The notes under the pieces are model-generated. The model saw only the letters and a list, made by a program, of their open reading frames with translations, did no database searches and was not told where the DNA came from. Of a stretch of 11,544 bases of DNA, positions 1-4,915 are shown piece after piece. The stretch lies in contig JACDHQ010000022.1 in NCBI GenBank assembly GCA_013820975.1, positions 1 to 11,544 of the forward strand. The letters are read 5' to 3'. Both the position numbers and the translations under genes were made by a program. How positions within the stretch are numbered: position 1 is the first letter of the stretch; each line of letters begins with the position of its first letter. The DNA is from Gemmatimonadaceae bacterium (GTDB taxonomy: Bacteria > Gemmatimonadota > Gemmatimonadetes > Gemmatimonadales > Gemmatimonadaceae).

Positions 1-187
1 CGCCGGCAAACCCGATCACGGTGAGCCGCGATGCGTGCTCGATCAGCTCGACGCCCGCCTGCCGCATGCGGTCGCCGCCGACGCCCACGAGCGCGTACGG
101 CGCGTCGCGGCTCACGAGCTCACGCGCGACGCCGGCTGCGTGCATGTCGCCGGAAGCCTCCCCGGCGACGAACAGGATCTCACGCAC
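1..187 (-). CDS. lpxB: Lipid-A-disaccharide synthase, N-terminal part (runs off the left edge)
   Basis: LpxB is the glycosyltransferase that joins UDP-2,3-diacylglucosamine and lipid X (2,3-diacylglucosamine 1-phosphate) into the lipid A disaccharide, acting at the inner face of the inner membrane. Only the first 62 residues are present. They begin MREILFVAGEASGDMHAAG, which carries the family's N-terminal GEASGD signature (residues 9-14), followed by a conserved-looking ALVGVGGDRMRQAGVE stretch. The catalytic residues lie beyond the window. The GTG at 185-187 is the chosen start because no other start codon precedes the motif closely in this frame. It overlaps the stop of the upstream oxidoreductase by 8 bases, and no clear Shine-Dalgarno is seen, so translational coupling is likely. 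Being last in a lipid A operon supports the call. Confidence 0.9.
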   Translation of the reverse strand, partial: MREILFVAGEASGDMHAAGVARELVSRDAPYALVGVGGDRMRQAGVELIEHASRLTVIGFAG

Positions 188-1193
188 CGCGAGTCGGATC
201 GAAGGCGGCGAGGCCGCGCAAGGCAGGCAGCGTCTGTTCGATTTCGGAGACGATGCCCAGCGCGACGGCCAGCGCCTCCCGGCCGTCCTCGCCGCTCACG
301 ACCACATCGGCCTCGCCTCGGATCGCCTGCAGGAAGCTCGCGAACTCCAGCCGCAGCGGCTCCCCTTCGGGCGCCTCCAGCGGCACGCGCTCCACAAACT
401 CCTCGATCGACCGAGCCGCCGTCGCCAGCTCGCGCAGGTCCATGTCGCGACGCAGCCGGAAGAACTCCCCGGTGCCGGCGCCGAGGTCGAGCGAGAGATA
501 CCCGCTCGGCTGGAAGATGCGGAGCTTCCGCATCCGCTCCCGCGATACGCGGCTGGCGGTGATGTTGGCGACCGCGCCGGACTCGAAGGTGAGGCGCGCA
601 TTGGCAATGTCGACGGTCGGGGTCAGCACCGGGACACCGACGGCGGACAGGGACTCGACCCGGCCGCCCACGAGCACGCGCACGAGGTCGATGTCGTGGA
701 TCATCAGGTCGAGCACGACCGCGACGTCGGCACCGCGCGGGTTGAACTGCGCCAGCCGGTTGCTCTCGATGAAGCGTGGCTTGTCGACATACGGCAACGC
801 GGCCCGCACCGCACGGTTGAACCGCTCGACGTGCCCGGTCTGAAGCACCACCCGCTGCGATGCCGCAAGCGTCACCAGCGCGTCCGCTTCCGCGAGCGTC
901 GCCGCGAGCGGCTTCTCGACCAGCAGGTGGCGCCCCGCCTCGAGTGCCCGCTTCGCCACCACGTAATGCGCCGGCGTCGGCACGACGATCGTCAGGGCGT
1001 CGGTGGCTGCAATGAGGGCGTCGAGGCTGTCGAACGCCGTTGCGCCGAGTTCCGAGGCCACCTGCGCTGCCCGGTCGGGGCGGGATTCGTGGAAGCCCAC
1101 GAACTCCACATCCTCCGCCTCCCGGAGGATGCGCACATGATGGTAGCCGAGCCCACCCGCGCCGACGACCCCGACCTTCACCCGCGCGCTCAA
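180..1193 (-). CDS. Gfo/Idh/MocA-family NAD(P)-dependent oxidoreductase, GnnA-like
   Basis: A 337-residue sugar oxidoreductase, the normal length for the Gfo/Idh/MocA family. The N-terminal Rossmann fold shows GVVGAGGLG with the glycine motif at residues 11-16. The family EKP motif is at 93-95 (K94 is the likely catalytic lysine), GHVERFN at 120-126, and a DLMIHDID segment at 162-169 supplies the usual Asp/His residues. Its place between lpxA and lpxB matches GnnA of Acidithiobacillus ferrooxidans, which oxidises C3 of UDP-GlcNAc so that GnnB can make the 3-amino sugar for amide-linked lipid A. GnnA identity is inferred from context, and no GnnB aminotransferase is in the window. I chose the TTG at 1191-1193: it overlaps the lpxA stop (TTGA) and has GGAG 7 bases upstream. 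The GTG at 1179-1181 is the alternative. A longer reading frame extending to 1601 is just lpxA read out of frame. Confidence 0.87.
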   Translation of the reverse strand: MSARVKVGVVGAGGLGYHHVRILREAEDVEFVGFHESRPDRAAQVASELGATAFDSLDALIAATDALTIVVPTPAHYVVAKRALEAGRHLLVEKPLAATLAEADALVTLAASQRVVLQTGHVERFNRAVRAALPYVDKPRFIESNRLAQFNPRGADVAVVLDLMIHDIDLVRVLVGGRVESLSAVGVPVLTPTVDIANARLTFESGAVANITASRVSRERMRKLRIFQPSGYLSLDLGAGTGEFFRLRRDMDLRELATAARSIEEFVERVPLEAPEGEPLRLEFASFLQAIRGEADVVVSGEDGREALAVALGIVSEIEQTLPALRGLAAFDPTRGA

Positions 1194-1966
1194 ATCGCGA
1201 CTCCGCGATCGCTCTGCTCGAAGAACCGGAGGAAGTCCTGCACTTCGCTGTACGGGTGCAGTTCGCTCGCCGCCTTCTCGCGCGCCTGGGAGAGATTCAG
1301 CTCGGAGTTGAAGAAGAGCCGGTAGGCACGCTTCAACTCGCGGATCACCTCGGGGGTGAAGCCATTCCGCTCCAGCCCGACCTTGTTCAGGCCGTAGAGC
1401 CGAATCGGGTTGCCCACCGCCTTCACGAATGGGGGCACATCCTTGGCCACGCGCGAGCACCCGCCGACAAACGCGAAGCGGCCGATCTTCGTGAACTGGT
1501 GCACGGCAACGAGCCCGGAAAGGATTGCGCGGCTCTCGACGATCACGTGGCCGGCGAGCTGGGTTCCGTTGGAGATGATCACCGAGTCGCCAAGCTGGCA
1601 ATCGTGGGCGAGGTGCACATACGACATGAGGAAGCAGTTCTCCCCCACGGACGTGCGCATCGAGTGCGATGTGCCGCGGTTGATCGTCGCGTACTCTCGG
1701 ATCGTCGTGTTGTCGCCAATCTCGACGGTGGTCTCCTCGCCACGGAACTTCAGGTCCTGCGGCTCGCCGCCGAGGACCGACCCGATGCCGACCTTCACCC
1801 CGCGCCCGAGGATCACGTTCCGCTCGAGGACGGCGCGCGCGGCGACGACGCTGCCGTCGCCGATCGTGCAGCCGTCACCGACGATCGCATGCGGCCCGAT
1901 CTCCACGTCGGCCCCGAGCTGCGCGCCCGCCGACACCAGCGCCGTCGGGTGGATGCGCGGGGTCAT
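1190..1966 (-). CDS. lpxA: UDP-N-acetylglucosamine O-acyltransferase (LpxA)
   Basis: LpxA catalyses the first step of lipid A synthesis, moving a 3-hydroxyacyl group from ACP to position 3 of the UDP-sugar in the cytoplasm. At 258 residues it is the usual length. Left-handed beta-helix hexapeptide repeats fill roughly residues 3-190, and a helical C-terminal domain follows (191-258). The catalytic His is H121 in HLAHDC. QDLK (70-73), AVHQF (154-158) and the VGGCSRVAKDVPP stretch (167-179) are all conserved. Counting without gaps from the catalytic His, G169 aligns with E. coli G173, the position that sets acyl chain length; a Gly there is known to accept long (about C14) chains. The ATG at 1964-1966 overlaps the lpxC-fabZ stop as ATGA. 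The frame is open upstream to 2044, but those 26 residues are Gly/Arg-rich shadow of FabZ and precede the canonical start MTPRIHPTA. Confidence 0.97.
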   Translation of the reverse strand: MTPRIHPTALVSAGAQLGADVEIGPHAIVGDGCTIGDGSVVAARAVLERNVILGRGVKVGIGSVLGGEPQDLKFRGEETTVEIGDNTTIREYATINRGTSHSMRTSVGENCFLMSYVHLAHDCQLGDSVIISNGTQLAGHVIVESRAILSGLVAVHQFTKIGRFAFVGGCSRVAKDVPPFVKAVGNPIRLYGLNKVGLERNGFTPEVIRELKRAYRLFFNSELNLSQAREKAASELHPYSEVQDFLRFFEQSDRGVAI

Positions 1967-3228
1967 CGGTCGCGCACCGCCGCGCCCATCTCCGCCTCGG
2001 CCACCAGCTCGCCATCGACCGTGGCGCGCCCCTTCATCTTGCACATCATGCCGCGGACCTGCAGCATCTCCAGCTCGAATCGCAGCTGGTCGCCCGGCTT
2101 GACCGGGCGGCGCCAGCGCACCTTATCGAGCGACGTGAAGTACACGACCTTGCTCGACGGATCGTCCACGGCGCCGAGCAGCAGCATCCCGCCCACCTGG
2201 GCCATCGCCTCGATGATCAGCACCCCCGGCATGATCGGGTGCCCGGGAAAGTGGCCCTGGAAGAACGGCTCGTTGATCGTGACGTTCTTCAGCCCCACCA
2301 CCCGCTTGCCGGCGTCCACCTCGAGGATCCTGTCAACCAGCAGGAATGGATACCGGTGCGGCAGGACCTTCATGATCTCTTCGATACCCAGCACGCTGTT
2401 CTCCTTGCGCGATGATTGCCTGATGGCCCGAACCAGCAGCGCCGTTCCCCGGTGGCTCGGACGGTGCGCGACGATTCGCGCCCGCACGCGAGCGCCCGCC
2501 AGCGCGAGGTCACCGAGGCAGTCGAGCGCCTTGTGCCGCACGAACTCGTCGGGCCACCGGAGCGTGGTGTCGATCACCCCGGTCTCGTCGAGGACGACCG
2601 CGTTGGCGGTGCTCGCACCCTTGATCAGCCCCCGCCCGCGCAGCCATTCGACCTCACGAACGAAACCGAACGTGCGTGCCCGGGCAAGCTCTGCGGCGAA
2701 GATCTCGGCGGTCGGCACATAGTGCCCCGCCTGCTCGCCGATCAGCGGATGGGGAAATGCGATCCGGATGTCGAGCTCGAGCTGGTCCGCGGGAAACGCC
2801 TCATAGACCGACTCGCCATCGACGACCCTGATCGGTTCCTGGAGCGTCAGATACTGCACACATCCGGGGTGCTCCACCACCCCGGCAGCGGTAAGCGCGT
2901 CGAGAAAGGGGCCGGCGCTGCCGTCAGCGATTGGCGGCTCCGGCCCGTCCATCGCGATCTCGAGGTCGTCGATGCCGATGCCAGTCACCGCCGCGAGCAC
3001 GTGCTCGACGGTGTGCACCGCCACTGGCTCCTCACCGATCTGAGTACGGCGCTCCGTGAGCACGACGTGCTCCACCAGTGCCGGGATGAGCGGCGCCCCC
3101 GGGAGGTCGGTGCGGCGGAAACGCAGCCCATCCCCTGATCTCGCCGGCCGAAACGTCAGCGTGACCGGGACGCCGAGGTGCAGGCCGACACCCGCGACCG
3201 ACGACTCGGCCGCGATGGTACGCCTCAC
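1963..3228 (-). CDS. lpxC/fabZ: Bifunctional UDP-3-O-acyl-GlcNAc deacetylase / 3-hydroxyacyl-ACP dehydratase (LpxC-FabZ fusion)
   Basis: This 421-residue protein fuses two enzymes. Residues 1 to about 272 are LpxC, the zinc deacetylase that commits the cell to lipid A: E75 (general base) and H76 in TVEHVL, H232 and D236 in RHKALDCLGDL, and H259 near the end complete the known active site. Residues about 279-421 are FabZ, the dehydratase of fatty acid elongation: LPHRYPFLLVDR (289-300), catalytic H326 in GHFPGH, and E340 in the IIEAMAQ segment, with the family's 14-residue spacing. The linker is only a few residues. Such fusions are known in Bacteroidetes and some other phyla. The start is GTG at 3226-3228, overlapping the lpxD stop as GTGA, with GGAGAGG just upstream. 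An internal AAGGAG-GTG at the domain junction could also give free FabZ (see the 2392-2406 entry). The stop overlaps lpxA by 4 bases. Confidence 0.97.
   Translation of the reverse strand: MRRTIAAESSVAGVGLHLGVPVTLTFRPARSGDGLRFRRTDLPGAPLIPALVEHVVLTERRTQIGEEPVAVHTVEHVLAAVTGIGIDDLEIAMDGPEPPIADGSAGPFLDALTAAGVVEHPGCVQYLTLQEPIRVVDGESVYEAFPADQLELDIRIAFPHPLIGEQAGHYVPTAEIFAAELARARTFGFVREVEWLRGRGLIKGASTANAVVLDETGVIDTTLRWPDEFVRHKALDCLGDLALAGARVRARIVAHRPSHRGTALLVRAIRQSSRKENSVLGIEEIMKVLPHRYPFLLVDRILEVDAGKRVVGLKNVTINEPFFQGHFPGHPIMPGVLIIEAMAQVGGMLLLGAVDDPSSKVVYFTSLDKVRWRRPVKPGDQLRFELEMLQVRGMMCKMKGRATVDGELVAEAEMGAAVRDR
2392..2406 (-). promoter_or_regulatory. Internal Shine-Dalgarno and GTG start at the LpxC/FabZ junction
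   Basis: On the coding strand a perfect AAGGAG (2401-2406) sits 6 bases before an in-frame GTG (2392-2394, codon 279 of the fusion). Initiation here would give a 143-residue FabZ starting MLGIEEIMKVLPHRYP, which is the normal length and N-terminus of stand-alone FabZ. The site lies exactly in the linker between the domains. AAGGAG also encodes the Lys-Glu of the linker, so chance cannot be excluded. That it works as a start is inferred. Confidence 0.55.
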
Positions 3229-4298
3229 TTCCCCTCTCCGGATTCGCTGAGGAGGAGCCGCTCGAGCCGCCGCAGGAGTGACGGCAGCTTGTGCACCGCC
3301 GCCTGTGCGCGCAGCGACTCGCGGTGCGGGCGCGCCGGGTACCCCGACCAGGTCTGCCCGGCGGGCACGTCACCGAACACGCCCGACTGTCCGCCGATGC
3401 GCGCGCCCGTCCCGACTACGATGTGGCCGGCGAGCCCTGCCTGCCCCGCCACGATCGCACCGTCCTCGATCCGGGCCGAACCAGAGATCCCGACCTGCGA
3501 CATGATGAGGCAGAGCCGCCCGACACGCACGTTGTGCCCGATCTGTACCAGATTATCGATCTTCGTCCCGGCACCGATCACGGTGTCGTCGATGCTCCCG
3601 CGGTCCACGGTGGTATTCGCGCCTATCTCGACGTCGTCGCCGACGAGGCAGCGCCCCACGTGCGGGATCTTTTCGTGGACTCCACCGCGGAAGACATAGC
3701 CGAAGCCGTCGGAGCCGAGCCGCACGCCGCTGTGGATGAACACGCGCTTGCCGAGCGCCACGCCGGAATAGAGCGTCGCGTTCGCGAAGATCCGGCAGCC
3801 CGCCCCGAGGGTGACCCCGGCGCCGATTGTCACGTTCGGCTCGACCACGACGTCGTCGCCAAGTGTGACGCCGTCTCCGAGCACGACGTTCGCACCCACG
3901 GACACGCGAGCTCCCAGCGTTGCTCCCCTGCCGATGGTCGCCGAAGGATGCACCCCGGGGGTAGCCGCCATCGCGCGATAGAACCGAGGCAGAAGTCCGA
4001 GCACCGCTTCGTGCGGCCGGTCCACGACCACGCGTGCGCCAGCGGTCGTGGGTATATCGGCGAGGTCCGGGCTCACCAGCAGCACACCGGCCCTGGTGGT
4101 CGCGGCCAGCGCGGCATACCGCGCGAGCGCGAGAAACGCCACATCATCCGGGCCCGCACGGTCGAGGGGGGCGATCGCCGAAACGACGAGATCCGGGTTG
4201 CCCCGGAGCTCGCCGCCGACTTCTCGTGCAACGGCGCCGGCAGTGAGAGCCTGCTGCTCTGCACCACCGGCGCCGGGTTGGGCCGATCCGTCGGTCAC
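3225..4298 (-). CDS. lpxD: UDP-3-O-acylglucosamine N-acyltransferase (LpxD)
   Basis: LpxD adds the second 3-hydroxyacyl chain, at N2 of UDP-3-O-acylglucosamine, using acyl-ACP in the cytoplasm; this is the third step of lipid A synthesis. The 357-residue protein has an N-terminal uridine-binding domain (about 18-112), a long hexapeptide-repeat beta-helix (about 115-312) and a C-terminal helical tail (about 323-352) rich in Arg and Leu. H255 in VQIGHN and H292 in LAGH match E. coli H239 and H276 with the same 37-residue spacing. The first 17 residues are Gly/Ala/Gln-rich and look unconserved. The GTG at 4296-4298 is nevertheless chosen because the next stretch offers no alternative start. It overlaps the skp stop as GTGA, with only a weak GGA upstream. 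Skp upstream and LpxC downstream reproduce the classical envelope gene order. Confidence 0.97.
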   Translation of the reverse strand: MTDGSAQPGAGGAEQQALTAGAVAREVGGELRGNPDLVVSAIAPLDRAGPDDVAFLALARYAALAATTRAGVLLVSPDLADIPTTAGARVVVDRPHEAVLGLLPRFYRAMAATPGVHPSATIGRGATLGARVSVGANVVLGDGVTLGDDVVVEPNVTIGAGVTLGAGCRIFANATLYSGVALGKRVFIHSGVRLGSDGFGYVFRGGVHEKIPHVGRCLVGDDVEIGANTTVDRGSIDDTVIGAGTKIDNLVQIGHNVRVGRLCLIMSQVGISGSARIEDGAIVAGQAGLAGHIVVGTGARIGGQSGVFGDVPAGQTWSGYPARPHRESLRAQAAVHKLPSLLRRLERLLLSESGEGK

Positions 4299-4900
4299 GG
4301 CGTCCGAGGACGCGTCACACCGGAGGGAGTCGAGGCCGGACCAGCCGGCGCTGCGGCGGTCGCCCGCGGCGGCCCGAGCTGCCGGAGCCGCGCGATCACG
4401 CGAGGCGTGATGTCGAGCGACGGGTCGAACGCAATGATCGGCGAGCCCGGGTCCGCGCTCAGGATGACGGCATACCCATCCTCGGCGCGGATCGTCTCGA
4501 TCGCGCTGCGGATGTGCTCGAGCAGCGGGCGCGTGAGCGCCGTGCGACGCTGCTCCACCTGCTGGTCGATCGCCTCGGCGCGGGCCTCGTACTCCTGCTG
4601 ACGCGCGCCGATGGCGCGCTGCCGGGTCTCCTGCTGCGCCGGCGTGAGCGATGCCTCGGCCGTGCGATACTCCTGGATGAGCGTCCCGAGGGAGTCACTC
4701 ATGCGCTGCAGCTGCGTCTGGAAGGTCGCAGCCTCACGATCGAAGGCCGTCGCGGCCTCCGCCCGACCCGGTGCACTGTCGAATACGACGCTCGTGCGCA
4801 CGAACGCCATCCTGAATGCTGGCGCCTGGGCCGCGGCGGAACCTGCAGCGACGGCAGCGGCGAAGACCGCGAGACCTGCCGCGCGAATGAATGCACGCAT
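4295..4900 (-). CDS. skp: Periplasmic chaperone of the Skp/OmpH family
   Basis: Skp-type proteins form trimers in the periplasm that hold unfolded outer-membrane proteins between Sec export and BamA insertion. The 201-residue precursor starts with a classic signal peptide (basic MRAFIR, an Ala-rich hydrophobic core, probable cleavage after AAAQA near residue 26). The OmpH hallmark follows as FRMAFVRTSVVFDSAPG (29-45). Long charged, Gln-rich helices at about 47-140 would form the tentacles, and a returning strand DGYAVILSAD (141-150) completes the trimer body. The tail after about residue 176 is rich in Pro, Ala and Thr, and unlike E. coli Skp. The ATG has GGAG 6 bases upstream and lies 15 bases after the bamA stop. 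Family membership rests on architecture and position between bamA and lpxD, since Skp sequences diverge strongly. Confidence 0.93.
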   Translation of the reverse strand: MRAFIRAAGLAVFAAAVAAGSAAAQAPAFRMAFVRTSVVFDSAPGRAEAATAFDREAATFQTQLQRMSDSLGTLIQEYRTAEASLTPAQQETRQRAIGARQQEYEARAEAIDQQVEQRRTALTRPLLEHIRSAIETIRAEDGYAVILSADPGSPIIAFDPSLDITPRVIARLRQLGPPRATAAAPAGPASTPSGVTRPRTP

Positions 4901-4915
4901 GACTACTCCGAGAGG

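Noticed and set aside
1194..1601. N-terminal extension of the oxidoreductase to 1601
   Set aside because: The extra 136 residues are lpxA read in another frame, and the Rossmann fold begins only after the TTG at 1193.
1967..2044. N-terminal extension of LpxA to 2044
   Set aside because: The 26 extra residues are Gly/Arg-rich shadow of the FabZ end; the ATG at 1966 gives the canonical LpxA start and an ATGA overlap.
1040..2722. A 560-codon + strand frame opposite lpxA and lpxC-fabZ (and similar ones at 21-1325, 3291-4601, 4514-5605 and 7026-8222)
   Set aside because: All mirror conserved minus-strand genes and show compositional artefacts, not protein-like sequence.
3350..3960. Repetitive-looking DNA in lpxD (and in lpxA) suggesting tandem repeats
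   Set aside because: The periodicity is the hexapeptide repeat of the beta-helix acyltransferase fold, not a DNA repeat.
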